Shown one piece after another: positions 1 to 11,221 of a DNA stretch of 64,000 bases (positions within the stretch are counted from its first letter, which is position 1; the number at the start of each line of letters is the position of its first letter). The translations under genes and the position numbers were made by a program. The notes beneath the pieces are model-generated. The model searched no databases and was not told the DNA's origin. It worked only from the letters and a program-made list of their open reading frames with translations. The stretch comes from Bilabrum cf. latius (Eukaryota > Bigyra: Bicosoecida > Bigyra > Bicosoecida). The DNA lies in assembly GCA_965178125.1 (NCBI GenBank), contig OZ237745.1, positions 496,001-560,000 of the forward strand, read 5' to 3'.

Positions 1-69
1 GGCGGAGGCCCCGAGTCGGCCACTGCCATGGACGAGGACGACGGGCCCCAGATCGACGAGGTCGACTAA
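1..69 (+). CDS. HSP70 (cytosolic), C-terminal end only
   Basis: Only the last 22 codons are in the window. They encode a Gly/Asp-rich tail ending GPQIDEVD and then TAA. Cytosolic HSP70 proteins end in a Gly-rich lid tail followed by the terminal EEVD motif, which binds TPR co-chaperones such as HOP and CHIP. The match of both the acidic run and the exact terminal VD-stop makes the call, although the IDEVD form differs by one residue from the usual IEEVD. The gene matters here because it ends on TAA, showing that TAA is still a stop codon, and because its Gln is CAG. The rest of the gene lies upstream of the window. Confidence 0.75.
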   Translation, partial: GGGPESATAMDEDDGPQIDEVD

Positions 70-919
70 GCGGCAGGCACCCCGGTGCTGGCAGCCCTTG
101 CCTCGGATGCGCACGCGACAGTGTGAGCAGCAACGCTTTTGTTTCAGCTGAATGATTTTCAGAAAGCTCTTGATATATTGCAACTATCTCAAAATGTCGT
201 TTCATCTCTCAACTCTTCACAAGCTCGGGTTGAAATCGCATACACGAAAGCATGGCCGCACAGAGGCTAGCTCTCGCAGATCTGCCCGATCCGCACTGTA
301 CGTGCGAGAGACTAGAGTCAGGGAGAGAAATGAGAAACTTGTTTCGCTTCCAGCTGCCCTAAGTCCAATGTGCCCTCGATCTAGTGCGACCTCACAGGCA
401 CCCGCAGCCACGCGACGGTCGCACCACAGCCCTCCCGAGCCATTCATTGATTCTAGCTGTCCCCGGCCTGGCAATACCCCTTCCTCCTCCCTGTGCCTGG
501 CCGCCGCTCAGAGGCCATCCATGTTTATCCCACCCCCCTGTCATGCCCTCCTGTCAACCTACCTGGCATTCAGATGCAGCCACGGACAGGTCCAAACCCA
601 TGGCCGCCTGCAGCCCAGGAGCTCCTCTCCATTCGAAAAAAGGCTCCGATCAGTGACACGATTCAACTAAGGAAGCCGCCAAATGCGGTAGTGCTCTTTG
701 AACTTCGCCGTGCTATCCTGCGCAAGAACACTCGTTCACCCGGACAACTGTCGCCGTTGGCTGTCGCTCCCCACCCCTGGCCTAGTGATCGGTGCACCAA
801 GGGATTCGATACAAATCGTGCTGATTGTGCTCATCGTCTTGGCTAGAACATTGCACATTGCCAACGGCGTGGGCGCACGGGCGCACCTGGACAGCTCGAT
901 CAAATGGCAGCGCTAACGG
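70..919. other. intergenic, no gene seen
   Basis: This 850-base stretch lies between two convergent gene ends. The open frames in it have no recognisable motif and none joins a neighbouring gene. I see no tRNA, repeat or clear regulatory element. Confidence 0.6.
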
Positions 920-1444
920 TCAGTACTTGTGCGAAGTACTGTAGTCTTTGGGGCTGATTGCGAGGCCCCTCCCTTTCCTAGCCTGCTTGTAAACAGCTTC
1001 AATGATTGCGATCATCTCGTCCTCGTCGTCAAAAGCCCAGTCTATCTTGTTGTTGTTGCCAGTCCCAAGGTCCACCATGATGTGCTTGTTTCGATAGAAA
1101 AACATCACCGCACAGTCATCATCCCAGAGCTCGTACATCGAATTAAATTCTGGAACTTCCGTGGTATCTACCAGGTACACAACAGCAAACTTCTTGATCT
1201 TTTCGGCTATGCCAGCCAAGACCTCGTCAACAACCAGGCACGTGTCGTCCCAGTCATGGCCAAATCGAATGACAATAACCCGCTCTTCCTCATTCTGCAA
1301 AATTCAGTAACTAGCAAGGCGTAAAAGAGATGGTGGTGCTCGCTTTCGACCGATATTTCGCGCACCTCTCAATCATGTGTCTCTTACCAAGATAGCCTGG
1401 TCAACCGAATAACCGGTTCGTAAATGTGGAAGCAGATACGACAT
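920..1444 (-). CDS. DIB1: DIB1/TXNL4A-type U5 snRNP thioredoxin-like protein
   Basis: The coding sequence is join(1388..1444, 920..1294) on the minus strand with one 93-nt GT-AG intron (1295..1387, donor GTAAGAG, acceptor TGCAG), in phase 0. Exon 1 encodes MSYLLPHLRTGYSVDQAIL, the standard start of the DIB1/Dim1 family. Exon 2 continues through IRFGHDWDDTC, MFFYRNKHIMVDLGTGNNNK and the terminal SPKDYSTSHKY. Length (143 aa) equals the family's usual about 142. The protein has a thioredoxin fold without redox cysteines and is a core component of U4/U6.U5 tri-snRNP, acting in the nucleus in pre-mRNA splicing. The stop is TGA and there are no in-frame TAG codons. This gene also confirms that the window is eukaryotic and shows its intron style. 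Confidence 0.96.
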
Positions 1445-1792
1445 AGGAGACAACTCAAATTACTATTCTGATTCGCAGGCAATCTACTTTGTTCCGATGC
1501 AGGGAAGGAAATGAATAGACGGAATTTGGGAAAGTGCCAGCGGAACCGAGCACGGCGACTGCGCGGCGCCACAAGGACTTGCTTGCCAGATACAAAACGC
1601 GCGACACAGAACCCTAAATTGTGGTTTCACGGCAGTTGTCAATTGAATATTTATATCATTGTTAGATGTCATGATATTGCGCTGCATGGATCTGTAAATA
1701 GTACGCTACTCAACTTCTCCCTATCCCGTAGCACGCATTGAACTTGCATTCTTTTCTACGATTGCAGCAATTGAAGAGGCTAGCCTCGTAGC
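1445..1792. other. divergent intergenic region (promoter region inferred)
   Basis: This 348-base gap lies between the divergently transcribed DIB1 and acyl-CoA synthetase genes, so it should hold both promoters. It is clearly more AT-rich than the coding DNA around it, with A/T-rich stretches near 1620-1680. I cannot point to a specific TATA or factor site. Confidence 0.4.
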
Positions 1793-3763
1793 ATGCAGAC
1801 TCTTAAACGTACGAGAATTGTGCCACGAGTACTCCGTTGCCGCGGATGGCAAAGGCAACAGGTGCGTACAATGATCCGTCATGCGGAACGCGCACGACAA
1901 CCGCTGTCGTATGTGCACGGTGCCGACAGCGAAGCACTTTCGCACGAGACCCTGCCCCATGTGCTCTATGCTGCGGCCCATGACTTTGGCGACAGGCCCG
2001 CGGTTATCGGCAGAGGCACCAAACCAATAAACCTGACCTACCAAGACCTGCTAAGCAGATCGACGCACCTCGCGGCAGGACTGCACTCTCTCGGCGTCAA
2101 AGCGGGAGACCGGGTTGGAATCTACGCTCCAAATCGTGCTGAATGGGTCGAGACATTCTGGGCCGCTGCGCTGGGCGGGTACACGCTCGTGTCGATCAAC
2201 CCGGCATACAAGGCCGCCGAGCTTGAATACGCCCTGGGCAAGGTCGGAGTCAAGGCACTCGTCACTGCGCCGGCGCATCGATCTTCGAACTACATTGAAA
2301 ATCTACGCAAGGTCGTTCCCGAGCTCTTCGAGGCTCGGGACGGCACGACCGAATGGAGAAGTGCTCGCCTCCCCGACCTCGAGCAGGTGCTCTGCCTCCC
2401 TGGGTGCCAGGAGGATCCCACGTACATGGCCGATCTGAGCGGTTCGGGGGCTATGCAGTCTTATGAAGACGTGCTGGGCGCGGGTGGTAGCGACTCTGCC
2501 GCTGTGCAGGTGATCGACGAGCGAAGCCACGCGGTGCAGCTGGACGGTGCGGCTGGGATCCAGTTCACATCGGGTACTACCGGTCAGCCGAAAGGGGCCA
2601 CGCTGTCCCACCACGCTATGATCAACAACGCTAGATTCACGGGTAGAGCCCAAGGGCTAACCCATGATGACAAGCTCCTGTGCGGGGCGCCGCTGTACCA
2701 CTGCCTCGGGCAGGTGCTGACTCTACTGGCAGGTGCTTGCAGGGGATCCACTCTTTTGCTGCCGTCAGAGGGATTCGACCCCGGGAGCACGAATTCAATG
2801 ATGGCGGAGTACGGTGCAACCGCGATGATGGGTGTCCCGACGATGTTTATCGCGTGCATGGAGCACGATGGTTTCGCTGCCCTGCAGCCCAAGATCAAGG
2901 AGACGCTGCGGACTGGGATCATGGCAGGCAGCATCTGCCCCGTCGAGGTGCTCCGTCGCGTGTCGTCCCAAATGGGCGCTAATGAGGTCACCGTGTGCTA
3001 CGGCATGACAGAAACGGCGCCCGTCTCCTTCCAGACGGCAAGGGATGACCCAGAATGGGCGAGGACGCAGACGGTGGGCCGGGTGTCACCGCACGTCGAG
3101 GCCAAGATCGTGGACGTGGAGACCCGCGAAATCGTACCGAGGGGGTAGGTGGGTGAGCTCCTCACCCGCGGGTACATCGTGATGAAGGGATACTTCGGTG
3201 ACGAGGAGAGGACAAAGGAGGCAATTGAGGACCGGTGGATGAAGACTGGCGACCTGGCTTCCATGGACGAGCAGGGGTACGTCAGGATCGAGGGGAGGCT
3301 TAAGGACATGGTGGTGAGGGGAGGAGAGAACATATACCCGATCGAGATCGAGAACTCGCTCTACGAAATGCCCGGGGTGCTCGAAGTGCAGGTGGTGGGT
3401 GTGCCTGACGATAGGCTGGGCGAGGAGCTGTGCGCATGGGTGCAGCTCAAGCCCGGGTATGCATCCAAATGCGACGACGACGACCCGTACTCGCTGCGAT
3501 ATAACCGCGATTCCGATGACTAGGCCGGAGAAGTGACCGAAAGCGAACCGATGGTGTCGGCCGATGACGTGCGAGCGTGGTGCAAGGAGCGGCTGGCCCA
3601 CTATAAGGTGCCTAGATACGTCCGTTTCGTGAGACCGCACCTAGGTGAGGAGTTCCCAATGACGGTGACGGGCAAGCTGCAGAAGTTCCAGATGCGAGAT
3701 GCCTCCATCGATGAGCTGGGTCTGCAGGGCAAAGGGCACGGCGCCGATACCAGGGTGGCGTGA
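1793..3763 (+). CDS. acyl-CoA synthetase, ACSF2-like (AMP-binding)
   Basis: This 656-residue member of the ANL (AMP-forming) superfamily activates medium-chain fatty acids to acyl-CoA with ATP. The P-loop-like motif FTSGTTGQPKGATLSHH, the adenine-binding CYGMTETAP, the KTGDLASMDEQGYVRIEGR hinge region and the C-terminal catalytic Lys in MTVTGKLQKFQMR are all present. The first about 40 residues are rich in Arg and lack acidic residues, which suggests a mitochondrial presequence as in animal ACSF2. Two in-frame TAG codons occur. The first, 3146-3148, falls in IVPRG-TAG-VGELLTRGY, where the family normally has PRGQ-GEL, so it reads as Gln. The second is 3521-3523, in a variable acidic loop. The frame then runs to a TGA at 3761-3763. 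Under the standard code this gene would look broken into three pieces. No intron is needed. ATG 1793 is the first in-frame Met upstream of the domain. Confidence 0.93.
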
Positions 3764-4193
3764 ACTAGCTCAATGGAATTGTCGTGTCGCCTGGATCTGG
3801 CTGCCCCGATGTACCGGCTGCTGCGCCAATCTGCAGCTTATCGAGTACCAGTGGAGCTCACTTAGATATCTTACTTGCTGTGTACACCGCCGGCGAGTCT
3901 AGCAGGTAGATCGGCACGTGTGACCCAACCCTTCGAAGCGTCCACCAGATCCCCGATGCGCATGCATGGCCTGCAGCGTGTTAGTTGTTAGTCACCAACT
4001 GCAACCATGGGCGACTGTCCACGGGATCCAGGGATTAGTACTTAAGGTTTTGTGTACAGTGTGTGATCTCACTATACAGCTGCAAACTTGCACCCAGTGC
4101 AGATTCGATCGGATCTGGTCTAGAGTGAAATAATTTCTTGAGTATATACAACACTATGCTGTGGTGGTTTTCAATTTCTGGAATCGATCAAGC
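3764..4193. other. convergent intergenic region, no gene seen
   Basis: This 430-base stretch holds the 3' ends of the acyl-CoA synthetase (+) and the kinase-armadillo gene (-). No open frame here has a recognisable motif, and I see no RNA gene. Confidence 0.55.
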
Positions 4194-7100
4194 TCAACTA
4201 AGCAAGCACACGCCACTTCCATTTGCAAGTAGGACTGGCGCCCATTCTATGCGTGACCGGAGCGACGCAGCAGACTCCACTCCATCTCTCTCTGCCACCC
4301 TCGCAGCGTCTAGCATGTCACCTGCGTCGAGTACATTTCGACGAAACAGCTAAACGGGGCAATTTTCGACTAGGACGTTCAGCGCTGAAGCTGCTGCACC
4401 CCTGCCGTCGTCAGAGCCGCTCCGAAGAAGGCCAACTAGCCCCGCCACACATCCTTCGTCCAACACTGCCTGCTGGCCCGCCTCACAGTCGTAAGCAAGA
4501 TTACTCAGCGCTTGGGCTGCATTTGGTGCCTCGCCCTCCCGTTCTGATGCAAGGAGACGTACCAGGCCAGGCACACCGCCTGCTGACAGCACGGCTCGCT
4601 TGCCCCGGATACTGAAGCATGCAATACTGCCTAACGCTGCAGCTGCATCGCTTGCATCGCCCTCCCGCTCCGATGCAAGCAGACGCACCAGGCCAGGCGC
4701 ACAACCGGCACCCACCACGGCTGGGTGTCCCCATTGCCAGTCGCGGGCAATTTTACCCAGTGTCCAAGCAGCATCACCCGGCTCGCCCTCCCGCTATGAC
4801 GACAGCAGATGTACCAGCTGAGGCACAGCTTCTGCCGCCACCGCAGCCTGCAGTCCTGCCTCCGAACTGGCAACATGTCCCAGTGCCACAGCTGCCTCCC
4901 GTGCCTCACCCTCCCGCTCTGATGACAGCAGTCGCACCAGCCTAGCCACACCGCCCACTTCCACTACGATCTGCTGGCCCGCTTCACAGCAAGCCATGTT
5001 GCCCAGCGTTCGGGCGGCCGATCGGGCATCGCCCTCCCGCTCCGATGCCAGCAGATGCACAAGCGCAGGCACACCTTCCGCACGAAGAATGGCCTGCTAG
5101 CCTACCTCACACTCAGCAATATTGGCAAGTGCCATCGCCGCATTTTGTGCAATACCGCCGTGCTCCAAAGACAGCATGCCCACCAACCTAGGCACTCCTT
5201 CCGCTGAAACTACGCCCTTCTGGCCTATCTCACAGCAGGCAACATTGCAAAGCGTCCGAGCTGCCTCTCGGGCATCGCCCTCCCGCTCTAATGACAGCCG
5301 TCGCACGAGCGCAGGCAGACCCCCGGCATCTACTACAGCCTGCTGGCCCGCCTCACAGTTATCGGCTAAATTGCCTAGCGCCCGGGCTGCCAATCGCGCA
5401 TCACCCTCCCGCTCTGATGCCAGCAGTTCCACCAACTTTCGAACACCGCCCTCTGATACCACGGCCTGCTGCCCCTGCCTCCATTTGTAGGCCACATTGC
5501 CAAGTGCCGCTGCTGCCTCCCTTGCCTCGCCCTCCCGCTCTGATGCCAGCAGTTCCACCAACTTTCGAACACCGCCCTCTGATACCACGGCCTGCTGCCC
5601 CTGCCTCCACTTGTAGGCGACATCGCTCAAAGCCACTGCTGCCTCCCCTGCCTCGCCCTCCCGCTCTGATGCCAGCAGTTCCACCAACTTTCGAACACCG
5701 CCCTCTGATACCACGGCCTGCTGCCCCTGCCTCCACTTGTAGGCGACATCGCTCAAAGCCGCTGCTGCCTCCCTTGCCTCGCCCTCCCGCTCTGATGCCA
5801 GCAGTTCCACCAACTTTCGAACACCACCAGCATACACCACGACCTATTGTCCAGCTTGCCACTTGTAGACGACATTGCGTAGAGCAATAGCTGCATACTT
5901 GGCTCTGCCTTCCCGCTCTGACGCCAACAGACGTACCAGCCCAGGCACAGCACCTTCGTCTACCACGGCCTTCTGCCCTGCTTGCCATTTATGAGCCACG
6001 TTGCCCAATGCTACAGCTGCATACTTGGCTCGGCCCTCCTGCTCCGATTCCAGCAGACGTACCAGCCCAGGCACACCGCGCGCTGCTACTACGGCTTGTT
6101 GACCCGCTTTCCAATCATTAGACACGTAGCCAAGGGCTGCAGCTGCCTCCCGTGCCTCACCCTGCCGCTCGGATTCCAGCAGACTTGCCAACCCAGCCGC
6201 ACCGCCCGCATACACAACAGCCTCTTGCCCCGCTTGCCATTTGTAGGCAATATTGCCTAGCGCCACTGCTGCCTCCCGTGCCTCGCCCTCCCGCTCCGAC
6301 TTCAGCATGCTAACTAGCCGCGCTGCACTACCAGCATTCAAGATGACCTGTTTAGTCTCTATACTTGTACCTACCATCATTTCTCCGATAGCAACCGTCG
6401 CCCAAACACTGCAGCGGCGAGACGGATTCGACAGGAGAGCAACCAAAGCCCCACCACAGCTCTAGGCCAAATGTTCCTGTTGTTCCTTGCCCTGAATGAG
6501 CTAAAACCCGTTTGCCAAAGCAACTGCTGCCCATGCCTGGCTGCATTCCTCGTGACACCGTAGCAAGGGGGCGAGCTAGTTCGCGCAGTGACCGTCTAGC
6601 AATTGCCGGGCTGCTGCACCTTTCAACGCGGCAACCATAGACATCCCGCATGCCGCGGCGGCTCTTGTTGACTGATCTTGCAGCATTCGATGTATCTCCT
6701 ACATTGCAGCTGGCTGGTCGCTCACCAAGGTCGCAAGACGTTGTGCAGTTGCATTATACCACGCCCTGGACGTGGAAGGAATGGCCCACAGATCGACGAC
6801 CCCTGATGAGTCAAGCACGCACCACGCCGCTATCGCTATGCCCTACACATCGAAATCTTCAATACTAGACATGATCTCGTAAATACGCGCCAAAGCTGTC
6901 GCGTTCTTATCTTCGGTTGCAATGGAAGGTCCCAGGGAACGTAGCTCCACTTTAGTCCTGGCTGACACAGGCATATCTACCGCACCAGCACCAGCACCAA
7001 AGCCAGCACCAGCACCAGCACCAAAGCCAGCACCAGCACCAAAGCCAGCACCAGCACCAGCACCAAAGCCAGCACCAGCACCAGCACCAAAGCCAGCACC

Positions 7101-9149
7101 AGCACCAAAGCCAGCACCAGCACCAAAGCCAGCACCAGCACCAGCACCAGCACCAAAGCCAGCACCGGCACCAGCACCAAAGCCAGCACCAGCACCAGCA
7201 CCAAAGCCAGCACCAGCACCAGCACCAAAGCCAGCACCAGCACCAAAGCCAGCACCAGCACCAAAGCCAGCACCAGCACCAGCACCAGCACCAAAGCCAG
7301 CACCGGCACCAGCACCAAAGCCAGCACCAGCACCAGCACCAAAGCCAGCACCAGCACCAGCACCAAAGCCAGCACCAGCACCAGCACCAGCACCAGCACC
7401 AAAGCCAGCACCAGCACCAAAGCCAGCACCAGCACCAGCACCAAAGCCAGCACCAGCACCAAAGCCAGCACCAGCACCAAAGCCAGCACCAGCACCAGCA
7501 CCAGCACCAGCACCAGCACCAGCACCAGCACCAGCACCAGCACCAGCACCAGCACCAAAGCCAGCACCAGCACCAGCACCAGCACCAAAGCCAGCACCAG
7601 CACCAGCACCAAAGCCAGCACCAGCACCAAAGCCAGCACCAGCACCAGCACCAGCACCAGCACCAGCACCAGCACCAGCACCAGCACCAGCACCAGCACC
7701 AGCACCAGCACCAGCACCGGCATCAAAGCCAGTATCTGCACCAGTAGCAGCTCCAGCGCCAACTCCAGATTTTCGGGCACGCCGCAGGGTCGCACAAGCA
7801 TCGACCAATGACATCCTCATGTCTGGGTCTCCCTGCAGCAGCCCCCGCAGCACTGTCTGGTACCACTTCGGCCTCTCTGACATGAGCTCGTGACCCGCCA
7901 GAGGACCGCTGTACGATGACATGGCGGCTTGCAAGCTTCCAGTCGTGTTGGTGCTGCCATCGGGCATTTCGCCTGGAAAGCTACGCCCGAATGGGTGCTG
8001 CCCGCCCGTGGCCAGCTCGTACAGCGTCACACCCAGCGCCCACGAGGCCTGCTTCCCAAACGGCACGCGAGCTTCCGGCTCGCCCTCACTGCCTTTGAAC
8101 CACCCATCCAACACCTCAGGGGCTAGATGGGCCTGATTGCCACCCGGCCCGTCCCCGCTTCGCTGCAGGTACCTGTAGGTCACTGCATCCAAAGCTCGCT
8201 GTGCCCTAGCCACAGCCCGCTGGACTGCGCTGTCAGTACCATCGTGCGGAGAAGCCGTATCATCTCCACTGGCAGGCTCAACAGCAGCAGCGGTTGACGG
8301 AGGAGCAGCAGACGGAAGAAGCCCCGACGACGCTGATGCTACAGATCCTGCTGATAACTCCGGGCTACTATCTACTCGAACTCGGAGTGAGCTGCCCAGA
8401 TCGATCAGCACTGCTCGCCCAATGCCTTCCGGACCCCCCTTCGAGTCCCACATCACGTTGTCGAGCTTCAGGTCACGGTGCACCACCCCGTGCTGCAGCA
8501 GGTGAAGCAAGCCCTCGGCGATGTCACTCGCAAACAATATGAGAATGTTATCAGACAAACTACCTTCCGAGTCGCCCTCTAGCAGTTGCAGGTGGTCACC
8601 CATGCTTCGTTTCAACAGCTCTGTAGCAACGACAGCCGCTTTCCGGGGCTACAGCGGCGCAGCCATCTCCCCTTCATCGTCGCTGTCTACTGCTAGGCAC
8701 ACAGTGGTAGGATCAGGCAGTAACTCCACCATCCAGACCGGTGGTCTGCACACGCACTCAAACACCAGCCGCACGATGTTTCGGTGCAGCGGCAGCCTAG
8801 TCAGGACATCGTACTCCTTCTCCGTATCAACCGTTTCTGCCTGAGAAGACCGCCTTCCGTAGTTGAACATAATCTTTACAGCCAGCTTGCCGCAACGAGA
8901 GGCGGATGACACTGCAGATGCTGCGATTGTTAGGATATCAACCTTGTACGCAGCGCCGTTGCTTCCGTGGCCCAACAGCACCCGTCCAGCGGTCGGTTTG
9001 ACGCAGCGCTGTAGCAGCTCGAGAGCAAACTACCTGCGCTACTTGCTGGTGCCTGATCGTGTCATGTCGAAGGTCTCAGCAACGGTTTCTGGCAGGTCTG
9101 GGAGTGGAAACTCGACAGTCTACGCTTCGCCGGTTCTGGAGCTTTCCAT
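4194..9149 (-). CDS. protein kinase - Gly/Ala/Phe array - armadillo-repeat fusion protein
   Basis: One uninterrupted frame of 1652 codons runs from ATG at 9149 to TGA at 4194 when TAG is read as Gln (13 TAGs, including 4350, 4794, 5097, 5844, 6462, 6501, 6576, 6699, 6843, 8649, 9030, 9039 and 9120). Residues about 50-450 form a protein kinase: glycine loop GHGSNGAAYKV, Lys in KLAVKIMF, catalytic HRDLKLDN at 224-231, LIDLGSS in place of DFG, HLAPEV and SWALGVTLYELATGG. Residues about 475-725 are a Gly-Ala array punctuated by Phe. Residues about 780-1650 are about 19 armadillo-type helical repeats of 42 residues with the consensus L(V)RLLASEREGEAREAA-ALGN. A TAA lies upstream of the ATG, supporting that start. 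The DLG variant and the long insert before the APE-like motif are atypical. Kinase substrates and cellular role are unknown; the armadillo part should bind protein partners. Confidence 0.85.
4400..6350 (-). repeat. tandem 126-bp armadillo coding repeats
   Basis: The armadillo part of the fusion gene is a direct DNA repeat of period 126 nt (42 codons). Units starting near 5411, 5537, 5663 and 5789 are almost identical at the DNA level, while units further out have diverged. This suggests recent homogenisation by unequal crossing-over in the centre of an older array. Two in-frame TAGs (5097 and 5844) fall in the AGQQ segment of the repeat, giving an internal control for the codon meaning. Confidence 0.9.
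6980..7722. repeat. (GCACCA)n/(AAAGCC) minisatellite encoding Gly-Ala-Phe array
   Basis: About 740 bases consist of AGCACC hexamers interrupted at irregular intervals by AAAGCC. On the coding (minus) strand this gives Gly-Ala dipeptides with occasional Gly-Phe, such as GAGAGFGAGAG. Since every unit is a multiple of three, length changes do not break the frame. The array is also open on the plus strand (Pro-Ala/Pro-Lys) and in another minus frame (Leu-Val), but those frames have no support as genes. The likely product is a flexible low-complexity linker between kinase and armadillo parts. Confidence 0.92.
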
Positions 9150-9474
9150 GGGAAAAATCTGGGATACGTTGTGAGGGCCAACTTAGTAAATACTATAAAA
9201 TCGTTTCGAAGTACGAGGGCGGGTTTTTCTTGAGGTGGATCGGCCACTAGTGGGGCTTCTGGGCCGACCAATCGCGTGCTGCTTTGGTCGCCCAAGCATC
9301 TGGTACACAAATCGAGATTTTGTCACACTTGCAGACCATTGGTGTGCACCAAACTAGCTTGATATAGTTAAACATCTTAAATTCACGTCGTGAATTATAG
9401 CTCACCTTAATATCTGCCATACTTATCCCTTGAATCTTCAAAATGCCATCTGTCTCGCCGGCAGGCTCTTGCAT
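9150..9474. other. intergenic / 5' region of kinase-armadillo gene
   Basis: This 325-base AT-richer stretch precedes the kinase-armadillo start (9149) and follows the TGA of the next minus-strand gene (9475). An open frame continues directly after that TGA but has no recognisable features. I see no other gene. Confidence 0.5.
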
Positions 9475-10650
9475 TCATCCCTCCCTCTCCTCTTCGCTCT
9501 CCTCCACGCGCCGCAGACCTCCACCCGATCCACAAGCACTTCTAGTTCCTGCCAGACCACGGTCCATCCGGAACATTGATACCCGGCGCAGGCGACGAGA
9601 CCCTCCGGACCCCCTCGCGCCCCTTCGCTCCAGAGGCCTGCCGTCCATCTCGCCGCTGCAGCCTACTCCAGCACCAGAAGACAATGCAGCAGGCCCATCA
9701 GAGGCCCCAGTCAACTTGGACTCCTTGCTTCTTGCCTTACCACCCCGCTGACTGGACCCTTCCCCTGACCCCCCCGCCAGCCTCGCCCCACGAACCCTCA
9801 GCACGCACACCCCCGTCTTGGGGTCATACCGGGCCGTGACATCGTCCGACCTGAAGTCCTTCTTGCCCACGACGTGCACGTCCAGCTGCAGCCTCGGGAT
9901 GTTGACCCGCATGCTCTCGGGCAGGTACTCCTGGTGTTCCCTGAAGGAGGACAGGTCAGGTGTGGCCGCCACCACGAGCTCTGGCCTCCCACTCGAGGAC
10001 TGGCCTGAGGGAGGCAGGGTTCCGGACGATGAAGACGATGCATCAGATGATGACGAGTGCAAGAGGGAGGCGGATCCTCCTTTAGCTGCGGCATCCCCGC
10101 CGCTGCCCCCGATCTGGTGCACAGCCAGGGTGTCTAGCAGAGGCAGGAACACCTCGATGCGGACGCTCTGTCGCTCCGGGTCATCCTCCGCCTTGATGCG
10201 GGGCTTCTGCCAGGGAACAACGACTCGCTCTCGGAGCTGTTCCGCCAGTCGATGCGCCTCCTTCTGCTGTGCCTCCCTGGCAGCCTGCTCGCTTGCATCC
10301 TCCGCCTCCTTGCGCTTTCGCTCAAGCTCCATCTCCTCCAAGTGCAGCTGCCTAGCGAGGGCGGAAGAAGGGGTCAACGCTGCCGCAGATGCGGAGGCCG
10401 CGCCACCACCGCCAATGACTGCATCCTATTTCCCCGGAGTGCTCGTTGGCAAGTGCTCGCCTGCGGTCGCAGGTCGACGTGTCTTCTTCTTGCGCTTGGC
10501 AGGCGTGACTGCGGCAGCCGTCTGAGTGCACGAATCAGACTTGCTATATTCTGTCGGTGGTGCTACTCCATCGAAATCGTCGGTGTCAGCGGCACCGGAC
10601 CCTGCCATGGCCTTGCCAACAGCTTGCTTTGCGGGTGATGCCTTCACCAT
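9475..10650 (-). CDS. hypothetical basic/coiled-coil protein
   Basis: A single frame of 391 residues runs from ATG at 10650 to TGA at 9475, with one in-frame TAG at 10426 (TPGK-TAG-DAVIGG) read as Gln. Residues 1-80 are Lys/Ala-rich with KRKKKTRR, a possible nuclear localisation signal. Residues about 90-150 form a charged helix (MELERKRKEAEDASEQAARE), probably a coiled coil. Two conserved-looking segments follow, RIEVFLPLLDTLAVHQ and MRVNIPRLQLDVHVVGKKDF; the latter, with TARYDPKTGVCVLRVRG, resembles a beta-sandwich strand pattern. The C-terminus is Ser/Gly/Arg-rich. I do not recognise the family. Confidence 0.6.
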
Positions 10651-11221
10651 GTACGGTGCAGCACGAGCACCAATTTTTACCGCATCACCCTGCTAGTACA
10701 TGAAGGCATAAATAAGTTTCTACTCGTGTTGGTTTGGCTTGGAAGGAACATCGGTTCATTGAAAACTGGTGAACTGTTCATGAGTGAGCAATCGCGCCAA
10801 AAATTCGCAGCCTCACCTCCGCGGCTGCAATGTCCCTGTTTGCAGATAGGAGCATACCAAAAACTCGTCCCATGGCTGGTCCTTCTCCCTAGCTGTGCCT
10901 GGATGCCATTATGTCAAGTTTTGCGGTTCACAAGCTGTGTTAGCAGGCGACCTGCACGCCGCCAACGGACCGAGATCAAGTGGCTCCGAGTCCACATTGG
11001 ACACGCCGAAACCCTTCAAGTTGTTGATCGCAAGGCGTGGTCGCAAGGTTTGTGGCAGATGAGATGCATTCGCCACGCGGTATTTGTCTTATCCATTGGG
11101 TGTAGCTTCAGTTCACACCAAATTCAGTTCATCGCAAGATTCATGCATGGCCTGCAGGTGGGCCGAATCGCGATCAGCATCACCACCCCCCCAAAAACAC
11201 CCGTATACTGCTCAGAGACCC
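10651..11221. other. intergenic, no gene seen
   Basis: This 571-base stretch lies between the hypothetical gene start (10650, -) and the AlaRS stop (11222, -), so it should include the promoter of the former. Open frames here are short and featureless. Confidence 0.5.

Noticed and set aside
152-846. Several overlapping plus- and minus-strand frames downstream of HSP70
   Set aside because: They are short, mutually overlapping and without motifs; most likely 3' untranslated or intergenic sequence.
6922-7893. Plus-strand Pro-Ala-Lys repeat protein
   Set aside because: It is only the reverse complement of the Gly-Ala-Phe array in the kinase-armadillo gene; both flanks of the array are conserved on the minus strand.
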